Source: Coptis chinensis
Taxonomy: Eukaryota; Streptophyta; Magnoliopsida; Ranunculales; Ranunculaceae
Assembly: GCA_015680905.1 (NCBI GenBank)
Contig: CM027382.1
Location: 25,207,501 to 25,271,500, forward strand
Length of the DNA: 64,000 nt
Direction of reading: 5' to 3'
In this document: piece by piece, positions 23,359-35,237 of the stretch
Position numbering within the stretch: the first letter of the stretch is position 1
How the letters are laid out: each line of letters starts with the position of its first letter
Notes under the pieces: model-generated
Databases searched by the model: none
What the model saw: only the letters and a program-made list of their open reading frames with translations
What the model was told of the DNA's origin: nothing
Program-made: the position numbers and the translations under genes

Positions 23359-24146
23359 ATATGATTTTCCGCCCTAATTTATCCCAAGTAAAGAAGAGAG
23401 TTATGCCCATGAGACTGCACAGTAGTTTCATTCAACAAATGATTTGAATATGGATCTGATTTACTCACAGGAATTGCATGAACTTGTCTGTTAATTCTTC
23501 TAGGGGAGGGGGCCATATATTCTCTAGACAGACGTCTTTAGTTTATACTTTATACCCTACTTTAAACCTCTGTTTTTTCAACATGGTAAATCAGTCTATC
23601 AGCTGAATTCATGGCTTAGACGTACAATCTGAAATAGTTATGCCATGGCCAACCATTATTTGGCAGGGATATTCCCTTATATATGGACCATTATCGGATT
23701 TCAGCAGCCTTTATTCTTGGGAATTCCTATGCAAATTATTTGGTGATCATGATTTTCTGCATTCATTTATATATATAGACCATGTACTGCAATACTGATT
23801 CTTTCTCAAATTTAGCGAGGTGTTATTAAGATCAAATTGTTTAATTAGAAATGTTGAATGTTCTATTGAGATTGCTTTGGTTATTAATGCATTTGCCGTG
23901 GCTATATATGAAGCATTTATAGACTATGATAACGTTCAAAGGGTTCAATTAACTTGTGCATTTGTTGTGGCCTGTGGCCTGTGGCCGAGTCTCTAGGCAC
24001 TTAAGCACTTATATATAATCTGGTAATATATATTGATTAACAAAAAAAAAAAATATTCATCCCATTCATGATTCATCAATATGTACCATAATAACTCGAC
24101 CCTGTCTATAGTAAATATCAATTTAGTAGTCCACTCTTACTCTCCC
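23359..24146. other. Intergenic interval, no gene recognised
   Basis: AT-rich, no supported ORF. Some wording (ATTCATGGCTTAGACNTAC, GCCATGGCCA, ATTTGGCAGG at 23600-23670) repeats sequence at 9130-9220, on the other side of the Tat-type element, suggesting an older local duplication of the flanking DNA. Confidence 0.45.
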
Positions 24147-24149
24147 TTA

Positions 24150-24613
24150 GAGCATTTTTAGGATAGCTAAAAAAAAAACACTAAAATTTTGAAAAAAAAC
24201 ACCAAACAACTTTAAGAGCAACATCAAATTTTCGACATCAAACTACGCAGTTTTGGATAAACCGCGTCATATAGCGCACGCAGTTTTTTCAAAACCACGC
24301 CACTAAAGCTCAACTGACAGGCCCAAGCCTACACGGTTTTGAGAAAACCCCACTATGTATCGCACATAAACTTTTTTTTTTTCCTTCCCAATCTCTAGCG
24401 CGGTTTTCACAATTAGAAACCCAAACCCACGCGGTATTAGCAAAACCGCGTGAGTGATTTGATACAGCACCAAACCTGAAACCAAATATTAGTCGATTTG
24501 GTGTTTGGTTTGGTGTTTTTTTTGTGTTTTCATCAACATATGACTCTTCTAAAATTGAAAAAACACCAAATTTTATGTTTGATGCTAGGTTGATATCACT
24601 CCTAAAGATGATC
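24150..24613. mobile_element. MITE of the PIF/Harbinger (Tourist-like) type
   Basis: The ends are GAGCATTTTTAGGA and, inverted, GATCATCTTTAGGA, flanked by the 3-bp duplication TTA (24147-24149 and 24614-24616), which is the target signature of PIF/Harbinger. The 464-bp interior has no coding capacity but carries repeated, mutually inverted GCGGTTTT and AAAACCGCG words (24240-24450) and CACCAAATTTT/AAAATTTGGTG arms near both ends. The start of a short ORF at 24303-24485 is incidental. Confidence 0.78.
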
Positions 24614-24616
24614 TTA

Positions 24617-27395
24617 GCTACTAGAATTCATTATAGAAGAGCAAACAACAACTCAATCACGTAGACATGAAAAATTATAAATGCTGTTACGGAAAATTCG
24701 TACATAACGTTACCATATGCTTGCAAGGTATCTGTGTCGCTGACACTGCACATGCAGAATAATGGATTATCCTATCATTATATTAGAGCCACAGGCCACA
24801 TGTGTGATAGAAAAGTTCAACAACCACTAAAGCTTTGAATGAACATGGTATTCATAAGACGGTAGTAATGGACTTCGTTGTTATGTAATGTATGTATTGG
24901 TGTGACTTGTGAGTAGCGCTCTCACCAAATTTGTAATAGTGCCTTTTGTGGTTTCATCAATAATATTTTATCTTATGAAAAGGAAAGTAATAATTAAGAT
25001 GAATCGACTCGCATACTTGTGTGGCAATTGGCAAACTCTCACCAAGGCTTAAAAACGTTAAAGGGAAAATCCCACTAAAAGGGTGCCTAGCTTGAAGATA
25101 GAAAGAAGAATATAGCTTATAGACAAGGGCACATGGACGATATGTGAATAAGTGGTGGGCACGGAAAACAAAGTCAGGATTTCCATTTTTAGGCTTTTCA
25201 TTGAGGGACCATTATTGCCGCAAAGTGTTGTTAGTGTGCCACCAACTAATCTTATATGAGTGAAATTGAAACTTTAGCTATAAGTGCTTTCTATTCTTAG
25301 TTTAATCAGTGGGCATTAGAAAACAAATTGAATGATTACATGAAAGGAAATTCATAAAGTATATTCATTGAGGTTCTTAGATGCCATGTCTGCTTTGATC
25401 ACCGAAATTTTCTTGGAGTAAAAATGCGTTGAAGACTAGGAGCTAAAGCCACACAAAAGAGGTAGCTTAAGTGGTCCAACCAATACTTGGACCACATTCA
25501 TTGTGCCACCATAGTATTTACTCTTCAAAGCCCCCTTGTCTTCACCCAGAAACCATGCAGATAGACATAGCACTTTAGGCTTGGATATGTAGTCCAAAAG
25601 ATTTTACGTTCACAGACGATTGATCTATCTTGGGATACATTGAATATACTTGATGATAATTTCTCAAATACGCGAACAAAAAAAAAAGGTGACAAGCCTA
25701 CCTCAAGGACCTAAGGCCTAAAATTTGTTTATGACGAAGGAATCTTGTGAATAAGCCCCAAAACAACGATGTAAAATTTTCACTAGAATAGCAACAGAGG
25801 GTAAACACTCGATGAAACGGTGAAAGTGGCATCAAGTTGCATTTGAGTCATAGCTCTCAAATTCACAATCTTGGCATATACTCATAGTGGCGACACTGCA
25901 AATAAGCCAATAATATAATATCAACATACGGGTTATATAGAATTATGGACACTGTAAAACATTACGCCCACTTCTTCAGATTTCAGCTGATATGGGTGAC
26001 ACGTACTTTCGCAGCATTTTGTGCCATAATTTTGACTGTACGTACTGTGGAACTGAAAAAATTACTTTAATTTATTGTTTTGTTTTTGTTAAATAAACAT
26101 TTCCCCGGATTTATGAAAAAAGTTAGTTTGATATAGGCAATTAGGCAGTTCTAAATTATCTCTTCAAATGCATCTTAAGCATGTGTAGGCCAACGAGTTT
26201 CTAAATCACAATCTGCATACTTTCGCATTCACTAAGCTTAGAACTTTTACTTTTAATTTACCTTGATAGTAAGTGAAGACGAACGAGATTTGAGAGAAAG
26301 TAGAAAAATATCTGACGGATCTAAAGTTGCAGGTGCTTAATTTCTTGGTGGGGTTAATTAGACTTTAGACTAATTTGTGTAGGCCGGGAATTCAGAAATG
26401 AAAACTAGCTGATCAGACAGCGGAAGTATCGATTTTTTGATTTTGTATTGGTCCTCTATGTTTCTAAAGCAGCTCCGCTTTAAGAGTAAAGCTTACTCAC
26501 TTATGGGGCCGGCCAATTACATGAACTTTCAAAAGTAAAATTTTGCGGCTAACGTCGTTCCACAGTGAAAGCACATGCAATCCCCGGCAAATGCTTCTGA
26601 ATGAAAAGCAACATTCATTGGTGAAGAATCTTTCTAGCTGCCTACCTTATCCACTGCTGGTGTAAAAACTACAATAAAGATGGCAGCCTAGTTTTTGCTG
26701 TCACAACTTTTCCCTGCTGCTGCTGCTGTATGTAAACGGGTACGAGTGTACTGTGTAACATACATTCTATTGGCCGGCCGGCCTCATTGAATTCAACCAT
26801 AATCACCTAGTTCAATTTAATTATACAGTCATCAAAGTTTTTGGGAAGTTAGGAAGTAGATACTTCCTGAAGAAATGCAGACTTTTTTTCTTTTCGCTAT
26901 CACAATGAAATGCAGACTTGTAAAAGCTATATATAACTTAACGTTATTAGCTACTAACAAAAATTGAATAACCACAAAAGCCAAAAGATCGAGAGCAAAA
27001 GGTTATACAAAATATCTGTTCTAGCTCCTTGGAGACTTAGACCCATTATTTTGTACCTGCAGACCCCGAATAGAAGTAAGCACATGTATGTCCAAAAGGT
27101 CTCATGAAGTGGTCCATGAGCAACTAAAAGATGGATTAAACACCAGAAAGGCGATCACATAACCTTCTTTAGTACTCGAGCGTAGAAAATCTGTTGCAAA
27201 TAAAAGCTTTGTGTGGTTGTAGTGTGGCACTTTGGGTCCATTTATCATTCACACAATGTACCCACACCACTTCTTCCATCAGGCGGGTCAAGTTTAGCTT
27301 GTCCCGAGTTCCTGCACACTAGAGTACTAGACCACTTTCTGGCAGTGCCATATAATTAGTTGCATCATTGCCTTGCGTGACCATCTCTAATACTA
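24617..27395. other. Intergenic interval of 2.8 kb, no gene recognised
   Basis: No ORF above about 60 codons with motifs, no clear element ends. The composition is ordinary AT-rich plant intergenic DNA. A GGCCGGCCGGCC palindrome is at about 26772-26783. Confidence 0.5.
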
Positions 27396-27690
27396 CCCCA
27401 GTCCATAGTACAAAATATCATGATATGGCAAAATATCGACTTCTGATTTATGGATATGTATCGTGGATATATCCATCTGTATGGGGATATATTACATTGG
27501 GGCATCTACAAATATCGTAGATATATCGATAAATATCGACAAATATCCACAGACTATGTGTGGGTATTTCTGACCACAAATATCGTAGATATATCGTGAT
27601 ATATCAATAAATATCGACAAATATCAATAAATATCCATAAATATCGATAAATATTTATATTTTCTTTGAATGTGGTCATTGTAAAGATTG
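27396..27690. mobile_element. Left half of a split hAT-type MITE with target duplication CCCCAGTC
   Basis: CCCCAGTC (27396-27403) is followed by the terminus CATAGTACAAAATATC and by ATATCG-rich sequence (GTAGATATATCGATAAATATC and relatives) that matches the complete copy at 62614-62983. The copy fades out near 27690. Its right-hand terminus is at 53530, again followed by CCCCAGTC. Confidence 0.75.
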
Positions 27691-28520
27691 AATTTGATCA
27701 GTCCTTACAAGTGTGAATAATGGGGAAGATTGTGATGGGTCGAGTTTTGACTGAGCTCGCTTTGGGACGAACTGTCTACATATCAAGTTTTTGTGATAAA
27801 CTTGAATCAAGTCAGATGTAGTTCCTCTCCTTTGTTTTATAGGTAAGTACCCAATGCTTCCCCCCTTTCCTCTGTCAGCTCAAGTCCTGTCTTGATGAGA
27901 ATAAATGAGCTTTTAGATAGTGTATTCATGAGCGCAACTGATGCTACGACTTTAACTAACACAGCTACGTTGAGCGTTACTACCCGTTGCGCGCATGTGC
28001 CAAGTTGTCACCTCATTCTGGACGAGGTGTTGTAACGATTTTCCATGAGTTTTCCTGATTCGTGTTGGACACATGCATAATATATATAAATACATTATTC
28101 CCTCACAGTCGTACTTTTAATATAAATTACTCTATAATGCTAAAAAATACACCTCAGAATTCCTACATATTACATTGACTTTTCATTCTTTAACAATGAA
28201 TCTTGAATTTTTTCTACATATTACAATACTTGTTGCACTTGCATTTTGGCGTTCAATCATATAACGCATCTATTAGATCTTCTGTTGTGATTGAATCCAT
28301 GATGAGAGCGTGAAGGCCTGCAACCACGATGTCCATAGATGCCTCGCTTTATAGAGTCTATCCAACACTCTAACGTCTTGAGGAGGCGACCAACACAACT
28401 CAATCCACTTCATCGGTTGTCAATAGGGCGTGTTCAATTACATCACTTGCCAAAACCATGCTCCCACTAGTATCCTCCCATCACTACCATAAACCGCATC
28501 CATCATCTTGATCGGGCAAT
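27691..28520. repeat. LTR-like remnant and unassigned sequence
   Basis: GGGACGAACTGTCTACATATC and, shortly after, GAATCAAGTCAGATGTAGTTC (27760-27815) resemble the LTR remnant at 2903-2955, so a piece of the same LTR family is present. From about 28230 to 28500 the minus strand reads with few stops (DCPIKMMDAVYGSDGRILVG), but no family is recognised. Confidence 0.4.
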
Positions 28521-28937
28521 CTACAACATATTGCGACCCGCTTTGGTTGAAGCGGGGATTTTACATCCTTTAATGGAGATTGTTATTTGGGACAATAGGG
28601 GAAGCATAAATAAAACAGAATAGAATGGTCTTGGATCATCCTCACTCTTGATGGAAAGAAGGTACTCGAGAAGATCCAGAGCCTTTAACATGTAGGCAAA
28701 GGGTGATTCCGCCAAGTACTTCCCAACAAACAACACTGAATCAAGAAGATCCTCTCCTTTTCTATGATCATGATCTTTTGCCTCTTGCAATAACTCTAGA
28801 ACCTTACCCATCGTCTCGTTCGGACCATTGACCATCATTATTCCCATGCTTTTATCAATATAACTCTCATTGATTTCAGAGACGTTTTCTGCTGAGACCG
28901 ATTTCATCATCTTTTCTGCTGAGACTAATTTCATCAT
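28521..28937 (-). CDS. Hypothetical ORF of 138 codons
   Basis: Open frame beginning MMKLVSAEKMMKSVSAENVSE, with a near-repeat AEKMMK/AEN in the N-terminus, a helical middle (MGKVLELLQEAKDHDHRKGE) and a hydrophobic segment near VLFMLPLLSQITISI. No family is recognised. It lies inside the split MITE among transposon fragments and may continue towards the 28240-28500 stretch. It may be a gene scrap, part of an element, or chance. Confidence 0.25.
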   Translation of the reverse strand: MMKLVSAEKMMKSVSAENVSEINESYIDKSMGIMMVNGPNETMGKVLELLQEAKDHDHRKGEDLLDSVLFVGKYLAESPFAYMLKALDLLEYLLSIKSEDDPRPFYSVLFMLPLLSQITISIKGCKIPASTKAGRNML

Positions 28938-29166
28938 CTTTTCTTATGATGATTTATTCACGTATGAATCTTCAGCACAGATGTGCGCACACAAGAATAA
29001 CTATCCCTAGCATTTCTAGAGAGATAAGAGATAAGAGAATAATAAAACAATCAAACAATAAAACAGTTACTGAATACCAAAGGCACGTGGCATCTACAAT
29101 TATTACAAAACTCAGGACGTGATACAGACCAACTAAGCAAAACCCAAACTACACAGAGACGGAAAA

Positions 29167-30387
29167 ATCCTACAAAAATTTCAGCAGAGTTTCCTCTGTA
29201 TTTTCGACATTTCATAAACTTAAATCTGTCATAACTTGGAAATCAATAAAACTACACCTAACTACTAAAAGATATACTGATTCGTAGAACTGGCTACTTA
29301 ACCATCTCGACTAGTGCCAGTTAAGTCAAGTAACCAACCCTCGAATCAAATATCGACAAATTCAAACCAACTAGAGAAAGGAACAGCTTGGTTCAGCTCA
29401 CCTCAGGGATCAAAGTAGAGGAATAAAATTTCAAAATTGTTATGACTTTCTACTTATGCTGATTTCCACAATTCCAAACGCATATGAAATGATAAACTAG
29501 CTAGATTAAGAATTGAAAAAAGAAAGTCAAATAAGTGAATAATATATGTTTCATCTGTATTTTCGACATTTCATAAACTTAAATCCTACAAAAATTTCGT
29601 CAAAGTTTCCTTTGTATTTTCGACATTTCATAAACTTAAATCCTGTCATAACTTGAAAATCCAATAAAACTACACCTAACTACTAAAAGATATACTGATT
29701 CGTAGAACCGGCTACTTAACCATTTCGACTAGTGCCAGTTAAGTCAAGTAACCAACCCTCGAATCAAATATCGATAAATTCAAGCCAACTAAAGGAAGGA
29801 ATAGCTTGGTTCAGCTCACCTCAGGGATCAAAGTAGAGGAATAAAATTTCAAAATTGTTATGACTTGATACTTATCCTGATTTCCACAATTCCAAACGCA
29901 TATGAAATGATAAACTAGCTAGATTAAGAATTGAAGAAAGAAAGTCAAATAAGTGAATAACATATGTTTTCTATGTATTTTTGACATTTCATAAACTTAA
30001 ATCCTACAAAAATTTCGGCAGAGTTTCCTATGTATTTTCGGCATTTCATAAACTTAAATCCTGTCATAACTTGGAAATCCAATAAAACTACACCTAACTA
30101 CTAAAAGATATCTTGATTAAGTAGAAGCAGGCTACTTAACCATCTCGACTAGTGCCAGTTAAGTCAAGTAACCAACCCTCGAATCAAATATCGACAAATT
30201 CAAGCCAACTAAAGGAAGGAACAGCTTGGTTCAGCTCACCTCAGGGATCAAAGTAGAGGAATAAAATTTCAAAATTGTTATGACTTGATACTTATGCTGA
30301 TTTCCATAATTCCAAACGCATATGAAATGATAAACTAGCTAGATTAAGAATTGAAGAAAGAAAGTCAAATAAGTGAATAACATATGT
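29167..30387 (+). repeat. Three tandem copies of a ~418-bp repeat
   Basis: TCCTACAAAAATTTC recurs at about 29168, 29583 and 30002, and each copy continues with CATTTCATAAACTTAAATC, CTGTCATAACTTGGAAATC, CTAGTGCCAGTTAAGTCAAG and AAACGCATATGAAATGATAA in the same order. Copies differ by a few percent. A further partial copy is at about 46290-46510 in the same orientation, on the far side of the hAT transposase. Confidence 0.88.
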
Positions 30388-31055
30388 GAGCTGGAAAGGT
30401 AATTCTTTCAAGACAAGCTATAGATTTTAAGAAACAAACCTATAGATTTCAAAGGCTGACTACTCTTAGAAGTTAAAATAAGGTTGATAAGCTAATAGAA
30501 TCCTTGAGGGATAAGCAAGTAGGGGGCATCAATCAAGAGCAACGGTACTTTGTGCAATTACTAAAATCAAAATAACTACAAATTATAAGACATTTGGTTA
30601 CGGGTTGTGAGCGAGTCATAATTACACAACGAGTAAAGCATCTTCACTCACCTCTTAGCTCGAGAGTGGTTATAAATGAAAGACATGATAAAGAACTCAC
30701 AAAACAGAGCGATATTTTGTATAATTACAACTAATACATAGACATAAAGATCTGAGTGGCTCACCAAAAACATAACAATTACAACTAATCCATAGACATA
30801 AAGAACTCACAAAACAGAGCGATATTTTGTACTATGACTCAAACTTTATTCAAAACCAACAGAGAGGCTGACACTCCAAACCATTAAACATGATAAAAAA
30901 CCGACATCCAATACAAAAATACTTTAACTTTATTCCAAACCAACAGAGGCTGACACTCCAAACAATTACAAAGGAGACTACTACTAGAATGATTTGCGAC
31001 CTTCTTGTATGCCTTTGACACCATGTAATGCAGATTCAAAAAGAAAATCATTACA
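30388..31055. other. Sequence downstream of the hAT transposase
   Basis: It contains duplicated pieces of the transposase region: CTCGAGAGTGGTTATAAATG (30659-30678) also occurs near 33860, and ATTCTTTCAAGACAAG (30403) near 33937. A second internal duplication is TCACAAAACAGAGCGATATT (30698 and 30808). No independent gene was found. Confidence 0.5.
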
Positions 31056-34000
31056 TTACTGGTTCCAATTGAGGGTTTGGCCAAACCAATTCTTAAAGTT
31101 TTCCACGTACAAGTCATACGCTGACTGATCCAAGTTCTTGCCACACAATTGAAGGTAACTAATAATCGGATACCCAGTTTCCTCAACAATGGGTCGACTC
31201 AGAGGTTCCCGTATAGTTCCCCATGCTGGTGGAGGCATGTCCACACTATGGTCCGAGAATGGCTGAACATCTTCCATACTTTGGTCCCTTTCATTCCATC
31301 CTCCATAAGAATGATGAGGAGGTGCATATTGTTTTGAAGGTAGCACAAATGTAGATTCAGTAGAATACTCGCGAGATGGAGAATTCCAATTTTCATAAGA
31401 CTGAGGGGACGCATATTGTTCCGAAGGAGTAGCATAGGTGGAAGCAGTAGAGTATGCTTGAGGATCATTCCAATTCCCAGAATATTGAGAACGTGAATAT
31501 TCTTCTGGAGGATTCACATACGAAGAGTCTGTAGAATATTCAACCATATTTGAAGCAGTAGAAGAATATCCATAAGGCTGATCGTAAGAAAACAATCCTC
31601 CAAATTGGCCCACCAACGAGTCCACAGACATCTCGACCCCAGTAGATGACCCTTGCCCATAAAAACAATTGTTGGAGTCCGTGCTCTGTGTAGGATCTGC
31701 TCTCTTTTGTCGACCTTTTCTTTGACGAGATCCTCATTGGGCGGATGCACCATGGTCAGAGTCTTGAGTTGCATGGTCAAATCCATCCTCTTCAGTAAAG
31801 TATACTCCTCTATTATCATGGTACTGTGAGGAACCACCAGTTGCTTGTTGAGACCCAACCACAGTGCATCCACCCCTACCACTTGGTGGGCGCTGTGAAG
31901 ACCCATCCCTTGATTGTTGTGAGGATCCACCCCTTGGCTGTTGCATTGAGGACCCACCCCTTGACTGCTGCATTGAGGACCCACCCCTTGACTGCTGTGA
32001 CCTTGGTGTTGTCACCCGTTGTGGCCCAACACCACCACCAATGGAAACTCTAGGTTGTTGTGACTGAACCCCATCATTACTATCAAAACCTGGAGGACCA
32101 CCACCACCTACTCGACTCGAACCATTGCCATCTCCACGACCACCACCACCTCCTCGACTTTGACCACTAGCACGAACCTGAGCATGATCATCATCAAAAC
32201 CAGGAGGACCACCACCACCTACTCGACTCGGACCACTACCATCTCCACGATCACCACCACCTCCTCGACTTGGACCCAGCGCGAACCTAACCAGCATGAT
32301 CATCATCAAAACCGGGGAGGACCACCACCACCTACTTGACTCGGACCACTACCATCTCCACGACCACCACCACCTCCTCGACTAGGACCATCGGCGCGAA
32401 CTTGAGCATGATCATCATCATCATCGCTATCGTTATCGTTATCGTCATCCATCAACAACATTGTAAGCATTATTGTGTTTCACCATCACTAGACATTCTC
32501 CATGCATCGGGATCATAATATGTTTCACCATCAAGTTGAGTGTCATTAGGAGATTGAGCTGCTTCAAAGTTATCCTCGAGATTGGGATTGAGCGTAAGGT
32601 TCCCAATTTCCATCTATTACACCAGATTGCTCTGCAATGTATGAATTAGGGACGACCGCTTTCATCTAATAATGCCTCGGGGTTCTCTCTCATCATCATC
32701 GATCAATCAAAAAATAGGGCCGGTCGAGTCATTATCGATGGTACAATGATGTGAGGTCCAAGATTTTCTTCTCTTCTTGAATTGGTTCTTTAGTTGGACA
32801 TGCTTGCTTTTCGATTCGAAGGTTGTAATGGACAAAGACTTCGATCCTCGGTGATTTCGGTTATTGAGTTACAACGTTTCGACGAGTGTATGAATCCAAA
32901 CGTGCTCCAATTCCTCTCACATCCAGATGATGAGGTAGTTTGTGAGAGGATCCGTATAGCTAACGTTTTCAAGTGGTCAACATAATCATCTTCAACATTC
33001 ATCCACCAATTAGCTGCGTCAATGACAAACAATGTAGACCATATTATATAATTTTGTATGAACTAAAACTAAAATAAGTCAGTTACAAGTTCGTAGTGGG
33101 TTAACAATGAAACTAACCCGGCATGACTTTGGTTATTCCATATACAAGAATTGGCGCAGAGAATACCCCAAAAGCCTCTTGATCTGATAGGTTAACAATG
33201 AAACATACCCGGCATGACTTTCATTTAAGCAAGCCAATTGATCTGATAGGTTTGGGATCAAATGGTTAATGACTGTCTGCATTGTTGAGAGGAACTCCCC
33301 ATTGTATGCAACATTTTCACTATCAGGGCCGTAAATTACGGCAGGATTAAGGTAGTGTGCTACAAGCAAATTTGCAGCATATTAGCTTACAACAGTTATG
33401 GTACAATTAGATAAACCTCGAGTTAACAAAAATATTACCAGCTTTGTGTAATGGGTGCCCCAATTGGTTGTTCCACCTCCTCTTAATGATTCCAACAATC
33501 CATTCAGGCCGAATCTTCCTCCGAACTTGCTCAATTGTTATTTCTACCCATACGTGTAAAATGGCATGGTCGGTTTATCATCCCTATCCACCTTCCCAAT
33601 AAAACCACAATGGGTTCTAATACGCCTACAATCCCTTCACATTCTGCAAAATTCTCGATTCGTTTATAATATCCTCGACCATCATCATCCGGACCATAGG
33701 ATTATCATTCTTGATTTCAAGATATCCTTCTAAGTAAACATTGGCCGGAGCTTGTTCTTTTCTTCACAAACTTTTCAATGCCATGTAATTACTAGCAAAT
33801 CTAGTTGGACCCATTTCGGACTAAGTCTCCACCACACACTTCCCTCATAAGGGAAACAACTCGAGAGTGGTTATAAATGAAAGACGTGATATCCTTCGCC
33901 TGATCAAGGATTGCTTTTGTCGATGGGGCTCGAGATAATTCTTTCAAGATAAGGTCTATAGAATGAGCCACACATGGGGTCCAGAAAAGGTTATACCCTA

Positions 34001-34108
34001 TTGTACATGAAGTAGTTTAGTAGACAGTTCATACAAAAAACCTATTTGCAAAAGGGATCTAAAATGAAAGAATAAAACTTATTTGTAAGTATACCATTTT
34101 CTCTTGCA
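31056..34108 (-). pseudogene. hAT transposase, C-terminal part (DUF659 end, dimerisation domain, low-complexity tail)
   Basis: Minus-strand pieces follow each other. 34050-33850: FWTPCVAHSIDLILKELSRA and AKDITSFIYNHSRVVSLMRE, the usual sequence after the DUF659 core. 33780-33480: EGYLEIKNDNPMVRMMMVED and LNGLLESLRGG. 33369-33133: MLVAHYLNPAVIYGPDSENV. 33032-32790: AANWWMNVEDDYVDHLKTLA, then ILSQTTSSSGCERNWSTFGF, the hAT dimerisation signature. 32460-31056: a long tail, first D-rich, then Gly/Ser/Gln repeats, then a Tyr/Ser-rich block ending GYPIISYLQLCG and FKNWFGQTLNW. Stops and frame changes are present throughout. The N-terminal part is at 43734-44768; the Athila-like element lies between. 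Confidence 0.82.
31820..32430 (-). repeat. Gly/Ser/Gln-rich repeat region in the hAT transposase tail
   Basis: Units of about 115 bp (starting near 32091, 32206 and 32322) each encode, on minus, a segment like HAQVRASGQSRGGGGGRGDG followed by SSRVGGGGPPGF. Next to them short 27-30 bp units encode QQSRGGSSM-type repeats (31915-31995). It is the low-complexity tail of the transposase reading frame and unstable by nature. Confidence 0.75.
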
Positions 34109-34113
34109 AGCAT

Positions 34114-35237
34114 TGATAAGAGCCCAAAACTGTAGTTTTAACCCCTTAGCAGTCATACTTTTAGACCAATTATGTGAGTAATAAGTAAGAGTTAAGACTG
34201 ATTACGTGTTTTTATGTATTTCAGGCTTCAAAGTCAATTATGTGCAGGAATGTGCCACTTTGATGAGATAAAGGAGCAATGGTTGGTTACTAAGGAGTTC
34301 GGTGATTAAAGGCCAAGATTCAAGAAGACCAAGCCTTTGTAAAGCCTGGTCAAAAGATGAAAAGTCAAAGTCCACGCAGTAAATAAAGGTAACAAAGTCA
34401 CCAGAACTTCCAAGACCATATCTTTAGACTCGGACACGAGGGAATTGGGCCTACCTTATGTCAAAACGACCGCTCGGAAAGAGCTTTCCAATGGTCCAAG
34501 CCTTGACCCAATCAGAGGAGCAGAAGTGGACGAAAAGTCTGTTGAAGCGAACTGCACCTGAAGAAGAGGCCTTTTGAATGAAAGAATTGGGTTTTGGGCT
34601 GATTCTGGCCCAAAACATGGCTCCAAGCCCATGCACGATTTTGGATCTGGATGTATAAAAACAAAAGCTTCACTCTTTGTTAATGGCAGTTAGGTTAGGA
34701 AGCTAATGTTAATGGAGTTTAGGGTTAGAAAAAGATAGATCTAGATTAGTTTTTAGATCTAGATCTAGATTTAGACTTCATTTTAATTAGTTTTTATTCT
34801 TGCTTTAAATTCAGTATTACATTATTGTTATTGATTTCATTAGATAAATAAAATAATTAGTTCTTCATAATCTAGATCCATTTACTTGTTATTATTAGTT
34901 TTAATTAATTCTTGCACGATTAGATTTCCAATTGAGTTTAAATAAGCAAAGTTCAAATCTTTATTCCATGACTTGTTTAATTTCATTGAGAAATGGTAGT
35001 ATAATCATAGAATAGATATTTCATATAACACATCACTCTCACTGTTCCTTGTGTTTGATAAATTGAATTCTATTTAAGTCTTGAAGGTTTAAGAGTGGAA
35101 CGAATCCTTACTCGTTGTATTGCATGATTATGTTTTGAGAGTAAGAATAATTGATCTAAACGTAAGAACGGTAGGATTACGTATTAGTGTTCTTGTAGCA
35201 TTAATATTTAGGATTTTATTGTTTTTTACGGTTATCA
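34114..35237 (+). repeat. 5' LTR of the Athila-like element
   Basis: 1124 bp from TGATAAGAGCC to TTATCA. A TATA box candidate TATAAAA is at 34654-34660. Sequence upstream of it differs from the 3' LTR at many positions, mostly single-base indels; downstream of it I see only one difference. Directly after the LTR the usual TGGCGCC-type primer site is not recognisable. Confidence 0.92.

Noticed and set aside
27404-27690. ATATCG-rich tract read as a local satellite
   Set aside because: The terminus, the 8-bp duplication and the match to 62614-62983 show that it is part of a MITE.
31826-32067. Plus-strand ORFs rich in HPL and DPPL repeats
   Set aside because: They are antisense readings of the Gly/Ser/Gln repeats in the transposase tail.
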